Assembly: GCF_001680005.1 (NCBI RefSeq)
Contig: NC_033563.1
Location: 1,488,001-1,552,000 of the forward strand
DNA from: Plasmodium coatneyi
Lineage: Eukaryota; Apicomplexa; Aconoidasida; Haemosporida; Plasmodiidae
DNA length: 64,000 bases
Reading direction: 5' to 3'
Shown here: piece by piece, positions 42,684 through 54,195 of the stretch
How the letters are laid out: every line of letters starts with the position of its first letter
How positions within the stretch are numbered: the stretch's first letter is position 1
Notes under the pieces: generated by a model
What the model was told of the DNA's origin: nothing
Databases searched by the model: none
What the model saw: the letters and a program-made list of their open reading frames with translations, nothing else
Translations under genes and position numbers: made by a program

Positions 42684-45600
42684 ATTATCTTGAAAAAAGC
42701 GACTTAATCTTTTTGTTATATGTTTTGTTTACGCACGTATACTTGTACGAATAATATTTTTGCATGTATATTTATGCGTAAATATTTTTTAGGCATATAA
42801 TATATTTTAACAAAAAAAAAAAATTGTATTTTTATTTTATTTTATTTTTTTTTGTTATTTAAACGAAAAAGATATGCGTTAATACGCGCATTCATAGCAT
42901 AAGGGTTTACGAAAAAAGCTAATAGTCGTGTCCGTAATTCGATCTATGTAATTCATGCGAATATATTTTTTTTAGAATAAGGCTTTTTTTTTTTTTTCGT
43001 AGCTAGAAAAATTCATATGGCGACGCGTAACAAAAAACAATTATCGTGGCGTAGAGTATTTCTTTGCCATAAAATGAAAAGTATTTGTTCTGGTGGTAAA
43101 AATATTTTTTTTTGGCTTACTGAGTTATTCATATGTACATGTAACAATGTGGTTGTAGTTTATTTTTACGCTGTAGCTTTAGGGTTAAATTCCATCATCG
43201 CTAACTGTGTCAGAACATGCAGAAAATGTATTTTGTTCTCCGGCTAGCGTTCTGTTCTTTCCTTTTACTTGCGGCTGCGCCAACGGAGGAAAAGCAGTAG
43301 CATGCGCCGCGGTAGCAAAGATATGCATATAAAAAAATAAACAAGGCAACGTTGCATCGTTCCATAGGTAGCTGGACATATAGCGATATACAATCGTTGT
43401 ATATCATATATTTACCTGGTGGTGGTGCAGACCCCATACATATATGTTATGCTATATATATACTACTTCCTATGTTTGATGAGTGCTACGAATAATGAAG
43501 GACAGGCACTGCGCGCTGGAATTTATGCTGCGATGATTTTCGTGCTACCGCATTGCCAAAACGGTGTTATTGCCATTTTGTTTTATCTTACAAGGATTTA
43601 AGTTTTTATTTATTTTTTTCATTTTATTTAAGTATCGGCGCTAAGTAACAGATTTTACTCGTACCGCGCTGTAAGGTTGATCCGTATATGTGGTGCAGTG
43701 CCTTTGTTGTCATTCTGTTTGTTCTGTTACATTCAGGTTATTTTCTTCGCGCCAGAAAAACGTGTTGGGGTGGGGGGAGGCTATGAAATTTTTTGGCCTT
43801 ATTTGACCCCTATTAATTTCGATTTTCGCGCCTACGTTCGAGTATGTGCCTACATATGAACATTCGACTAGTCCCCCTGCTGGCCCCCAAAATCGCGCAA
43901 CTGTTCTGTACATACATGCATAAATATATACATATTTTTATAACTCTTTTTATTTGGCAACACGTGTACGGTTCAGTTTATTTTTTGCGCCTCCTCTTCT
44001 GGCGATATCCCTAAATTGTGTTGCGAAAAAATTCACCCCACTAAATGTAAATAAAACGTCATTACAAATAATTACATAAGAACATATACCGTTCTGCTGC
44101 GCCTTTTTTGAAAAGGGGTTCAGATTTATTCTCGCCTTTATCACCTTCTCGTGTTGCTTTTTTTTTAATATTCATTATTCCTTATAAACTGCTCACTGTT
44201 CATATTTGCTCATTTTATTGTTTTTTTTTTTTTTGCCTACTAATAATGAACAGTTCCAGGTCAATTAACTGCCTAACATGAGCGCGCGTATATAAGGTTG
44301 GCCCATATCCATGGTAGAATAAAAGAAAAAAAAGAAAGAAAAGTGAAAAACTTCATTCTAATTATTTATTCGCCTACTATACAGTGACCATCTGCCCTGA
44401 CACCTCACACTGTACATGCTGCTATATACATGTGCGACGTACCCCTTTTTCCATTTTTAATAAAATTTCTCAAAAGGACAAAAATTGACGGGAACCACTG
44501 ATAAGTCTGCATATTACGTGTTCGCACAGATAATCCATACTACAAAGCAATTATGTAAATAGCTACACGTTTGGTAAAGCACACATAGGAGTTTTCTTTT
44601 TATGTTTCTCTTTACGTTGTTAAGGAACCCTATTTTTTGGTACCCCTCTGTGTGTTGTACTAGTAAAAAGAGACATGTTCTATAACATTAAAATGATGGC
44701 GCTGCCGTTTATATTTCTGTTCTGCCCGGTTGGGTTATAGGTTAAGGAAAATCAGCTCTTTCTTTCTCCCCCCCCCTCGATCTATTAAAACCAGTTAACA
44801 GACCGTTCCGCCAGAAAAATGTTTTACTTCCTGCTTAAACGTTGCGATTTTGCTTCCTCCACAGGGCAGGAGGAACAAACTGCCGGTGCGGTGATTCTTC
44901 AAAGCTCTTTTTAAGTATACAAAAAAAGGCAAGCAAGGACAAATAGATAAGGAAAAAAAAAATAAAATTTCATGGCACGAATGTGAAGGCATTACAAATG
45001 GCGCATTTCATCTATTCATTTTTTTTTATGTGCCCATTATTCGACAATTTGCTTGCATGTAAAAAAAGTTAAAAATTCGTATCACGTTAATGATAAGAAG
45101 TAAAATGAAGCGCACTTAACTTTTCCTTTTTTTTAAGTAATTTAAAAATTGTTCATAAAAATGTGCAATGGGTACACAAGGGCAAAATTAAAATAGCACA
45201 TGTATGACTCGATGGGTATTTGTCCTACCGTGTAGCAAACCTTAGACATGTAATAGAAACACGTGGTAGTCGTTGCGTGAACATTTTTGCAAAAAGGCTG
45301 ATTGGAAAGAAAATAAAATAGCACATTGTATTAGCGATAGCATATATACAGGTACGCTTACATATGTAAGCAAATCTGTCCATAAGACCCATTGGGGAAA
45401 TTGCACCTCCCTCCAACAATGCCAATGAGACGATTCTGCTGGAGAACCCCTTGTGGGGTCAGTACACGTTTAGCAGCAGTTGGTATGACCCATCTACAGG
45501 GCACATGGCGGAAATGAAAAAGTGGAAAACGGGTGAAACCGAAGTGCGGTAAGGGGGCAAAATTGCATAAATGCAAAATGGCTAACGAACCATTTTTGAT

Positions 45601-46499
45601 GAGGAATAGCCGGGGTAGATCCGCAACCCTCTTAAAAAACTACACGTGTGTTCTCTTGAATGGAAAGAAAATGCTTAGAATAGGTTTCGAACGTTGCCGT
45701 GAATTCGTGGGATGGTGTAGGACATGACACATGGCACATAGCCGCATCCCACTCTTAGCTAAAAAAAAACACATCACAATGGCATATGTGCATAAGAAGG
45801 ATGGCTCTGAAAAGGAAAGGGCCCACACCAACCCACATGTCACATTTAAAAATGGTGATTCTATAGAAACGCCCACCTCCCTACGTGAATACATAAAAAA
45901 ATGGTAATTTTTTTTTTTTTTTTTTTTTTCTTTCGGGTCAAGCAGCATCCCAGAAACGCTTCTTAATGCTTATGTAATGTACCTAGAACAGTTGCGATGA
46001 AAAAAAAAAAAAAAAAAAAAAAAAAGAGCAAAACAAATGATAAGGAAAGAGAACAAAAAAAAGAGGTAGGATCGAAACCGATGTATTTTAACAGAAATTG
46101 TTCAAGGAGCAGGTTTCTTCCCCGTTCACGTTTTCATTATTTCCTACCTTTATCATTTTTTCCTCACATTTAAAAAAAAAAAAAAGATTAATATAACCAC
46201 CAAAGGGGAAATGAAATGAGGAGTGACATGTTAAGCGAAAGGAATAGGAAGCTGTACGGGGTGGGGTTGTAAATTATGTAGATGCGCAAGTTAATGGAAG
46301 GTACAATCTGTCAAGCGGGACAATCCGTCAAACAGGACAGTCCGCCAAGTGGTACCTCCTGTCGGGTGGAGGGTACCCCCCATCGTCCACGGGCAAATGT
46401 GTCCCGTTCATCAGACGTTGCCTTTTTCTCTAACCGCTTGAAGGGGTAGAGAACACATACAGCAGCACCCCCAGGGACTCTTTCCCCAATGTGATTAAA
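42132..46499. other. 4.4 kb divergent gap with no recognised gene
   Basis: Lies between the starts of the two-TM gene and the helicase. 42580-43000 is extremely AT-rich with a 27-T run at 42657-42683; the remainder is of mixed composition with another T run (44220-44235) and a 26-A run at 46000-46025. A 17-bp tandem repeat is at 46303-46353. Short open frames on both strands (for example 43017-43247 plus, 45358-45576 minus) show no family resemblance. It is large for a promoter region in this block and could hide a non-coding RNA or a very split gene. Confidence 0.45.
46303..46353. repeat. 17-bp tandem repeat, three units
   Basis: Three head-to-tail 17-base units (46303-46319, 46320-46336, 46337-46353) near ACAATCCGTCAAACAGG, about 150 bases upstream of the helicase start codon. 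Confidence 0.85.
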
Positions 46500-49400
46500 A
46501 TGTGGGAAGAGTGGGACGATGAGCATTTTGTGAAGATTTTTTTCGATTGGAAGATATTTGCCAAATATGCAAAGGATAATGAATTTAAGGAGCTCGAAGA
46601 AGGCATAGAGAAAGAAATTAGCAATTCGACCTGTTTCAGCATAAATGAAGAAGACGTGGAAAAGGAGACGAATGACAACATCCTGTTGATACTACAATCG
46701 TTCATTATAGAAAAAAAATACACAGATGTTTCTGATTATTTGGTTAATATAATTTTAAGGTGGAATTATTACACAAGCTTGAGGAGCGAAAAAGAGCTTG
46801 ATTCGAAGGGTGTAAAAAATCGCCTAAAAATAGATGTAGATATTTACAGCCTGCCAGATGTGTACAGAAATTTTGAAGAATATTTTTATTCCTACTTTCC
46901 ACTATTCTTGATAGAAACACAACAATTAATAAACAACAAAAAGGAAAATGAAAATATAAAGGAATATGACGTGACGTTGGTTAATACCCCCAAGGAGATT
47001 TACAATTTTGAGTTTAACATTAATATAGCTTATGACAGCTTGGTGTATTCAAACCTCTTTTATGGTGACCTTATTCTGCTTAGGTTTATTCCAAAAAGAA
47101 CTGCAAAAAGTGACTCACATAATATTTACACGCCTATGTTTTGTTCCGTAAAGAGGGATGAAGAAGAGGTAATATCCACCGATTCGGAAAGTGACAAACT
47201 GGAGGCGGCTTCCTCTGGTTCCTGCACCAATTCGGAGGGTTCAATCGATGGTGAAGAAGTGAAGGAAGAAGAACAAGTCCAAAACATAAACCAAATTGAT
47301 ATCACCAAATTGGTGGAAACGCAAAACAAACTCAACGATGGCACCAACTCAGGGGAAGACGAAATGAATGACCAAATGAATGACAAATCGGGTGACGAAT
47401 TTAATGAGGACATTTACATGATCCGAAAATATTGCGTGCGTCATTTGTTAGGTTATGTCATTTCAAAAAATAAGGAACAGATTAAAATAAAATTTAATTT
47501 AAATTATAAAAATTTTGATATTATAGACAAAGTCAGGAAAGAAATTATTTACGAAATTTTCGTGGCCGACAAATTGGACCATTATTTTACGCGCGTGTCT
47601 AAGGTGATCAGTTTGATCTCCACCCTTCGGTTGTTTAACTGCTTTTTCAATTTTAGAAACTCCGCCTTGTTGAATGAAATTGTGGAAGTTGACCCAAGTG
47701 GGCAAAGTCACACATATGCAGGAAACTTACCGTGTAAGGGGGAGGTTAATCAGGACGATAGCAACAGTGAGCAGGGGGACTTCAACAATCTGCAGACGAA
47801 GAAGAGAAAAAAAAGACACATAGGTGATGGATCAATTGACCAGAACAACTCAGAACAAGTACCAAATGGAGAAGAAGAGGAAACGCACCCTGGAGAAGCC
47901 ATCCCAGATGAACCATTGAATGGGCATCCAAATGATGTAGACCATATGGAGGAAACATTGAAGCAAAAAATTAAGGACTATTTGATGAAGTTCAAAGGGT
48001 CAGCAGAAAAGGAAGACGTCGCCGTGAAAGGGGAGCATTCCTCGTTAGACCAACACACAGTTGTAAGGATGAACGATGGGATGGAGGATAACAGTTTAGG
48101 AAGAAGGGAATTAACCCTCCCTGCGGAGCAGCAATATGGAGGCTTCCATTACATACCAGAGGCGCTGAAAAGTAAATTCCTGAACATTTACAACAAGTAC
48201 CAATTAAGGGCCATTAACAACAGCATAATGAATGACGGGATTACGCTCATTCAAGGGCCCCCCGGGACAGGAAAAACTACGACAATTTTGGGAATTATCA
48301 GTGCCCTCATTTTTTTTCAAAAGGGTGAAATGAATCATAGTAGCAGGAACGTCCTAGGTGAAAATTTGTTATCTGCCCTGGCTGACGGAGAGGATGAAAG
48401 TGGAAAGAAGAAAAAGAAAAAGAGCCCCTACGTTTGGATCAATTACGACAAAAAAAATGACCACTGCTACTTTAACGACAACTGTTTCGACGCAATGGAG
48501 TATGAAGACTTTTTCGACCACATTGAAAAAAACGAAGAGGAAAAAAACCAAAACGTCTTCCACGTTAGTAAGGGCAACAAAAATGAAAACAATTATGCAT
48601 ACGCAATTCATTTGAGCATTATGAATGCGTCCAGCAGGATGTTAAAAAGTGATGACAACCATTTGGATGGAAATAATTCAGGAGAAGAGGAAATTCTTAA
48701 AAATAATGAAAACAGAATAAAAAAATTGATTGGCTTAACGGAGACATATTATAACTCCTATGTGAATAGTGATTATATGGCGAAGAAGTCCGACTGGGTG
48801 GAGGAAAGGAATGCCAATGAGAAGCTGAACTATTCGTACTACGTCAGTGATGGTAAGGCGTGCTCCTTTGCGGCCGGCCCATCGGGGGAGGTATCACCCA
48901 AGGGAGCCAAAAACGAATTAATGAGCAAATGTTCGATCCCCGTTAGGGAAAAAAGAAAGTGGAAAAGGAAGAACGCGTCAGAAGAGACACAACAAGCCAC
49001 CTTCAAAAAGGAAAAGATAAACAAGCTAAACTTAATTAAGAACAAAAGAATACTCGTGTGTGCCCCATCTAACCAAGCCATTGATGAAATTCTGAGAAGG
49101 CTAATATCGTCAAGTAACGGAATTTTAGACGAAAATGGAAACTTCTTCAATCCTATAGTTACGAGAATAGGGAGAAACGTAAGCACAGACATATTAGAAT
49201 TTAGCCTCGAATTTAAAGAACAGTTATTTTTATTTCTTAATAAGAAGGAAGAAAATAAAATTATAAAAAGGAATTTATTGAAAACGTCCACCATTATTTG
49301 TTCAACTCTTTCTGCCAGTTCGAACGCGTCGTTAGTAAACTACATTGATTCGTTCGATGCGGTTATAATTGATGAAGCATCTCAGTCAGTTGAATTGGAT

Positions 49401-51485
49401 ATTTTGATACCTCTGTCCTTTTCTTGCAAGAAAATTATTCTGGTAGGAGATCCAAAGCAGCTATCCGCGACGGTCTTTTCGCTATTTGCAAAGCGGCGCA
49501 AGTATGCCAGGTCCCTTTTCGAACGGTTACAAAAGAAGCATAAGATGAACAAGAGCAAATATAATTTGTTGTCCATTCAGTATAGGATGCACCCAGATAT
49601 TTCACACTTCCCAAATAAGTACTACTACAGGAATAAAATTACCGATGCCCCTTATTTTCTGTTTACTCTTTTTAAAGAAATGAAGATGAATAAGTACATC
49701 AAAAAATTGAGGAATGATCCAGGGGATCCTCCCACGGAAGGAATTATCGAACGGGAACTTTTTTACAAATTCGATTTATTTCACTTTATGCAAAGTAACT
49801 TTGGAAATTTATTGCCCTCAAATTTTCACGACATAAATTTATGTCAGAAAAACCAAGGGGCAATTGACTGGTTTATTATCCCCCTACTTAGACATAGCGT
49901 TTTTTACGACATATCCTTTTCGAAGCAAAGGAAAATAAAAAACTCCTACATCAACATTGAAGAGAGTGAAGCTGTATTGCAGTTTATCGAGTTCTTGCAC
50001 TTCATCTTTACCGCAGAGAATGTGAAGGAGTGGTACAAACGAATAGGCATCATCACCCCCTACGCCACGGAAAAGTTTTTTCTAAAGAAGGAGCTAAAAA
50101 GGTTCTTTACAAAAAAGGGTTACAAAAATAATATTTCTAATTTTATTGACATTGGGACAGTGGATGGTTTTCAGGGGACGGAAAAGGACATCATCATATT
50201 TGTGTGCGTGCGGACCAAGGGATCGCTCAAGAGGAAGAAGAAGAAAAAGGCTAACCCGGTTGGTAGTGACGCACCTGCTAATGACGAGACGGATAAGAAA
50301 GAGGACGCACCGAACGTAAGCTCCGCATCCTCCACGGAGGACCATGTGAATGACCACATGGACGACGAAGTAGACGACTCGAATATGTTTTTCTCCAGTT
50401 ACAAACGACTAAACGTGGCACTAACCCGAGCCAAATACAATCTGTTCATTTTCGGAAATTGTAGTTTCCTGAAAAAATGCGACGCCTGGGGTAAGATTAT
50501 TAAGCACTACAAAATGGGGAACAAAGTAATAAAAATAAAGTACAAGAAATTTAAAACGAGGATGAAAATTTTGTCTGAGAAAGTGACGGAAGAAGACCTA
50601 TTCGATGAGAAGGTTCAGGTGATAAACAAAAAGATTGAAAATTCTTTGTATAACAAAAATATAATAGATTACAATTTCGTGCCAACTTGTGAGAATGAAA
50701 GTCCCTCCTTCGATTTGAAAAGCTTCCTCTACTCTGTTGGACTGAGCCAGGCGGAAGAGGACGGAGATGGAAGTTGTGAAGGGCAGAATGAAATAAATGT
50801 TAGTGAGAATAAATATGGACTTGCGGACCCCCCGGGAAAGACGGATAATAATTCTGAGGAGAGGGAAATCTTGAGCTTTTTCAAGCAGCTGTACAATGAC
50901 GATTTTGGGACTGCAGACGAGTTTGACGTTGGGCGGGACCAGTTGGGAGGGGCGCATGTCCCGGCGGACGGGCCACAAATTAACCCACCAACGGAACGGC
51001 TAACCGAACCAACCAATTGCGCAGATCACCAAATGAAGATCTACCCGCCAAATGGTACAAACAGTGGCATTAAAAAGGAACCCCTACAATTAATCGAAGT
51101 GGTAGATCTGGAAGACGATGCGGAAAGTGCAGAACGAATCAGTAAAGGCGCAAATAATGAGGAAGTGAAAACACAAAATTACAACCAGGAGGAATTAAAA
51201 CAAAGGGGCACTTCCCTACTACCATCCGCCGCGTTAAGAAAAGAAGCTTCCAATGTGGAGCTGTGCACAAGTATAACCAAAAGAGGCGATGAAACAGCTT
51301 CTTCGAACATTGATGAGGGGCAACCTGGTACAACCCCCACGATGATCGAAATAAATGAAAATTTGAAAAACAGCAATTACTTCATCGATATGTTGTATAA
51401 CTACTGCAAGAAGAACAAAGAGCTCATCTTCGTCGTGCAAAGTATTTTACCCAATTTTTCACGACAAATTTTGTTTAAGAAGTAG
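46500..51485 (+). CDS. SF1 RNA/DNA helicase of the Sen1/Upf1 type
   Basis: Single exon, 1661 aa from the ATG at 46500; three codons upstream in the same frame there is only a GTG, so that is not used. Helicase motifs in order: Walker A GPPGTGKT at about 586-593, APSNQAIDEILRRL (Ia), IIDEASQSVELD (II, about 957), GDPKQLSATV (III), QYRMHP at about 1027 (IV), DGFQGTEKD at about 1222 (V) and NVALTRAKYNLFIFG at about 1305 (VI). This is the Upf1-like SF1B set found in Sen1/senataxin, IGHMBP2 and Upf1. The absence of the Upf1 CH zinc domain at the N-terminus and the motif VI form favour a Sen1-like enzyme that resolves RNA:DNA hybrids and ends transcription. Long charged insertions (about 600-850 and 1240-1295) split the core, as is usual in Plasmodium. 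Confidence 0.93.
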   Translation: MWEEWDDEHFVKIFFDWKIFAKYAKDNEFKELEEGIEKEISNSTCFSINEEDVEKETNDNILLILQSFIIEKKYTDVSDYLVNIILRWNYYTSLRSEKELDSKGVKNRLKIDVDIYSLPDVYRNFEEYFYSYFPLFLIETQQLINNKKENENIKEYDVTLVNTPKEIYNFEFNINIAYDSLVYSNLFYGDLILLRFIPKRTAKSDSHNIYTPMFCSVKRDEEEVISTDSESDKLEAASSGSCTNSEGSIDGEEVKEEEQVQNINQIDITKLVETQNKLNDGTNSGEDEMNDQMNDKSGDEFNEDIYMIRKYCVRHLLGYVISKNKEQIKIKFNLNYKNFDIIDKVRKEIIYEIFVADKLDHYFTRVSKVISLISTLRLFNCFFNFRNSALLNEIVEVDPSGQSHTYAGNLPCKGEVNQDDSNSEQGDFNNLQTKKRKKRHIGDGSIDQNNSEQVPNGEEEETHPGEAIPDEPLNGHPNDVDHMEETLKQKIKDYLMKFKGSAEKEDVAVKGEHSSLDQHTVVRMNDGMEDNSLGRRELTLPAEQQYGGFHYIPEALKSKFLNIYNKYQLRAINNSIMNDGITLIQGPPGTGKTTTILGIISALIFFQKGEMNHSSRNVLGENLLSALADGEDESGKKKKKKSPYVWINYDKKNDHCYFNDNCFDAMEYEDFFDHIEKNEEEKNQNVFHVSKGNKNENNYAYAIHLSIMNASSRMLKSDDNHLDGNNSGEEEILKNNENRIKKLIGLTETYYNSYVNSDYMAKKSDWVEERNANEKLNYSYYVSDGKACSFAAGPSGEVSPKGAKNELMSKCSIPVREKRKWKRKNASEETQQATFKKEKINKLNLIKNKRILVCAPSNQAIDEILRRLISSSNGILDENGNFFNPIVTRIGRNVSTDILEFSLEFKEQLFLFLNKKEENKIIKRNLLKTSTIICSTLSASSNASLVNYIDSFDAVIIDEASQSVELDILIPLSFSCKKIILVGDPKQLSATVFSLFAKRRKYARSLFERLQKKHKMNKSKYNLLSIQYRMHPDISHFPNKYYYRNKITDAPYFLFTLFKEMKMNKYIKKLRNDPGDPPTEGIIERELFYKFDLFHFMQSNFGNLLPSNFHDINLCQKNQGAIDWFIIPLLRHSVFYDISFSKQRKIKNSYINIEESEAVLQFIEFLHFIFTAENVKEWYKRIGIITPYATEKFFLKKELKRFFTKKGYKNNISNFIDIGTVDGFQGTEKDIIIFVCVRTKGSLKRKKKKKANPVGSDAPANDETDKKEDAPNVSSASSTEDHVNDHMDDEVDDSNMFFSSYKRLNVALTRAKYNLFIFGNCSFLKKCDAWGKIIKHYKMGNKVIKIKYKKFKTRMKILSEKVTEEDLFDEKVQVINKKIENSLYNKNIIDYNFVPTCENESPSFDLKSFLYSVGLSQAEEDGDGSCEGQNEINVSENKYGLADPPGKTDNNSEEREILSFFKQLYNDDFGTADEFDVGRDQLGGAHVPADGPQINPPTERLTEPTNCADHQMKIYPPNGTNSGIKKEPLQLIEVVDLEDDAESAERISKGANNEEVKTQNYNQEELKQRGTSLLPSAALRKEASNVELCTSITKRGDETASSNIDEGQPGTTPTMIEINENLKNSNYFIDMLYNYCKKNKELIFVVQSILPNFSRQILFKK

Positions 51486-52275
51486 GTGTAACGTGTTGGA
51501 AGGTTTGGCACACACGGGGTTAGTTATTGTGTGTGCAAAACGAATGGTAATATGCAGGTGTATGTTTCGTTCGTTGGGGTAGAAGTAATTCCCCACGGCA
51601 CAGCTGTCCATAATATTTGTATCACATTTGGAAAACACCATCGCACAGGCGACTGTTAATTGGCCATTCATTGGCCGATAATTGACCGTTTGCGAATTAC
51701 CTCCCCCGCACATTTGTTTTTACCTTCTTTTTTGTGTACTCTTTCAAGAGGACTCTTTTGCAAATCCCTTAACGTACCTCCCATTCTGGGAAATAAAACA
51801 GCAGTCGAAATGAATGCCATTTTGTAAAGCGTCATGGTGACGATGGTCGCTGCAGCGGTGAAGTTACGTCACCCGGATTGGAAAAAAAAAAAAAAAAAAA
51901 TCCACATATTATGTGCACATATGCATATATATATAGTACAATGTGTGGCGCAGCTTAGGTCACCGTGTTGGTGTGTAGGCCCCCCCTAGAAGAAGCAAAA
52001 AGACTCCTTTCAATGGTGCAGCGGGGGAAACTACACGAACGGTTGCCCATTTGGCGTACTTCAATGTCGAATAGGTGCACCTCACGCGGGGTTACGTGTG
52101 CTCTCTCCAAGTGGGCCAGTCACATATAAACTAGCATTAAGGCGATAAAACGAAAAAAAGAAAAGCACATTACAATAGTGCTACGCATATTTTTAGACAA
52201 GATTCAGCCCAAATTAGTGCACATGCACATATGTTGGCGCATTTTGGTATAGTGCGCTTTCCCAGGTTGACCTCC
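51486..52275. other. Convergent intergenic region (helicase / PI31)
   Basis: 790 bases between facing stop codons, with an 18-A run near 51883-51900. No gene seen. Confidence 0.55.
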
Positions 52276-53154
52276 CTAAAAGGGGAAATTGTTCTGAAAC
52301 TCAAACGGTTTGTTGTCCGCATTGGGCTCATTTCCAAAGGGCCCAATTGGGTCATAGCGCAAATTTTTCGGGTTAAAAAATTTATTGTCTGGGCCGACTA
52401 GCAATCCATCTGGTTTTAAAATGGGGACATTATTTCGAAGATCCGGAATTAGATTTCGTCCAAGGTTTGGATTTTTGTCATCAAAATGGATGTCATTAAA
52501 GTTTGGTAAGAGGTGTGGGTCTGGGTTGGTGTGGAAAATATTTCTAAAGTGCTCATTTGTGTTGGATTCTATGATGAGTCCTTTACCCTTACTAGTACTG
52601 TTATCACTACGGATGTTGTTTTTGTTCCCTTTTTTCATGTGGCTTAATATATGAGTCTGGAATACCTGCTGGAGGTTTTCCATTTGGACGCTCTCCTCCA
52701 TGTTATCCTTATCACCTTCTTTGGTGATTCCCTTATTTACATATTCGTCGATGTCAATTGTGACTGAGTGAACTACGCACGGTTGCGCAGTGTTAATAAT
52801 TTGCACAACTAGCGAATTCTCTATTTTTACCAAATTCAAATTGTACGTATCACTAGTGTCTACAGATTTGTACAGAAAATTGTAGCTACTTGAATTGCTT
52901 CTCCATTCGGGGTCAATTAATATTCGACTTAAAAAAAATTTCCCATTGTTACCATCGGTCATGTGTTTTATATACCCATTTGAAATTTTTATTTTTTCAT
53001 CATTTTCTGATTTTTCATATTTCTTTTCGTCATTCAGTTTGTATATAAAATTATTATCCAAAATGCAGCTGTGGAAGAAGAGCACCAGCAGCTCCTCGTT
53101 CTTTATGTCCCCGTGAAGTTTTACGAGGTCTTTAAAGGTACTGTGTTTTGCCAT
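52276..53154 (-). CDS. PI31-like proteasome regulator
   Basis: Single exon, 292 aa. Residues 1 to about 150 (HGDIKNEELLVLFFHSCILD, IDPEWRSNSSSYNFLYK, LVVQIINTAQPCVVHSVTID) fit the FP/PI31 N-terminal alpha-beta domain. The C-terminal 100 residues are Pro/Asn/Phe-rich with repeated DP and GP motifs: HTNPDPHLLPNFND, NPNLGRNLIPDLR, LRYDPIGPFGNEP, ending NNFPF. That unstructured, DP-rich tail is the signature of PI31, which enters the 20S chamber and blocks active sites in vitro and can act as a proteasome adaptor in vivo. Human PI31 is 271 aa. An FBXO7-like protein shares the FP domain but would carry an F-box, which is absent. With beta5 and RAD23 it is the third proteasome-linked gene here. Confidence 0.87.
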   Translation of the reverse strand: MAKHSTFKDLVKLHGDIKNEELLVLFFHSCILDNNFIYKLNDEKKYEKSENDEKIKISNGYIKHMTDGNNGKFFLSRILIDPEWRSNSSSYNFLYKSVDTSDTYNLNLVKIENSLVVQIINTAQPCVVHSVTIDIDEYVNKGITKEGDKDNMEESVQMENLQQVFQTHILSHMKKGNKNNIRSDNSTSKGKGLIIESNTNEHFRNIFHTNPDPHLLPNFNDIHFDDKNPNLGRNLIPDLRNNVPILKPDGLLVGPDNKFFNPKNLRYDPIGPFGNEPNADNKPFEFQNNFPF

Positions 53155-54195
53155 TATGGTGACAGTAAGTGTTAATTTGGGGGGAGCAATTTGGAGGAGC
53201 CAATATTAACGTGTTAATGTGTTGTCCAAAAAAAAAAGTGTGCAGCGTGAACGTATATATCGGGACGCATATACACCACTGTGTGTCCACTAAGCAGGCG
53301 CATCCAAATGGGTGGACACAATAGAGGGACTTGTACCTTCTCTGAAGATTTTTCACAAAGTTCGCTGACGCTGTGCAGTCAGATCAGCGAAATGAAAAGA
53401 ATTTTGCGAGGTGTTACGATTATGTGAAGGAGATTATCACACACGCATGTATGTTCCTTCGTTTACACTTTTCTGGAAGGTATTAACACTTGCTTAAGGG
53501 GCAACGCTTCTCCTCGTTCGTACATGTTTTTACCCTCAGCATTATTCAGCGAAATTTGTTGCCGAGAAAAAATTCCCCAATTTTGTGTTAAACGAGTTAC
53601 GCCTCAATCTGGTCCATTAAAAAGGGTACATTAAGCAAATTAACATTAAGGGGTACGTAAAAAGGCAAAAAGGCGCCTACACAATTTGCTATACCAGTTG
53701 AACGCAATGGAGTGAACAGATTTGAAAAAAAGTGTAACATAAAAAAATATTCACACGACAATCCGTTCGACCAGGAACAATTTTGCCATACATGTGAAAA
53801 TTCCCTTTTCTTTAAGTGCCTTTCCCTTAAGCTACGAGCAAAAATCGTGTGTCAAATGCTGTAGTTGCACAGAACGGGGAATTTTAAATTTTAAAATTTT
53901 GCAGAACCTACGGGAGGAGTTTTATTTGTTTAATTATTTTTTTTTTTGTTTTTTTCCATTTTGACACTCTGAAAAATGAATCCCCACAGTCCACATATTT
54001 TGCAAAATTGAGGCTTCCACATTGACCCATTTTATTTGCCGCCCTGTGGAAGAGGTCTCGCGTGGACGTAGATGCATGGAGGAGAAAAACAGGCAGAAGT
54101 AGAAGATCAACAAGCTGTTCACTTCTGCTGTATCGCGTCCAACGCGCGAAGTACGAAGGAGGCAACTTCACATCACTTCTCACGCCGAGGAAAAT
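53155..54195. other. Divergent intergenic region (PI31 / mL43)
   Basis: About 1 kb between divergent starts, expected to hold both promoters. No coding exon or repeat of note. Confidence 0.55.

Noticed and set aside
42580..43000. AT-rich block considered as a centromere
   Set aside because: It is only about 400 bases; Plasmodium centromeres are kilobases of extreme AT content with internal repeats.
43017..43247. 76-aa plus-strand frame starting MATRNKKQLSWRRVF
   Set aside because: Has an ATG and a basic start but then Cys/Ile/Val-rich noise with no family match and T-run-derived Phe; not distinguishable from chance.
46491..46499. Helicase start three codons upstream
   Set aside because: That codon is GTG; the ATG at 46500 is used.
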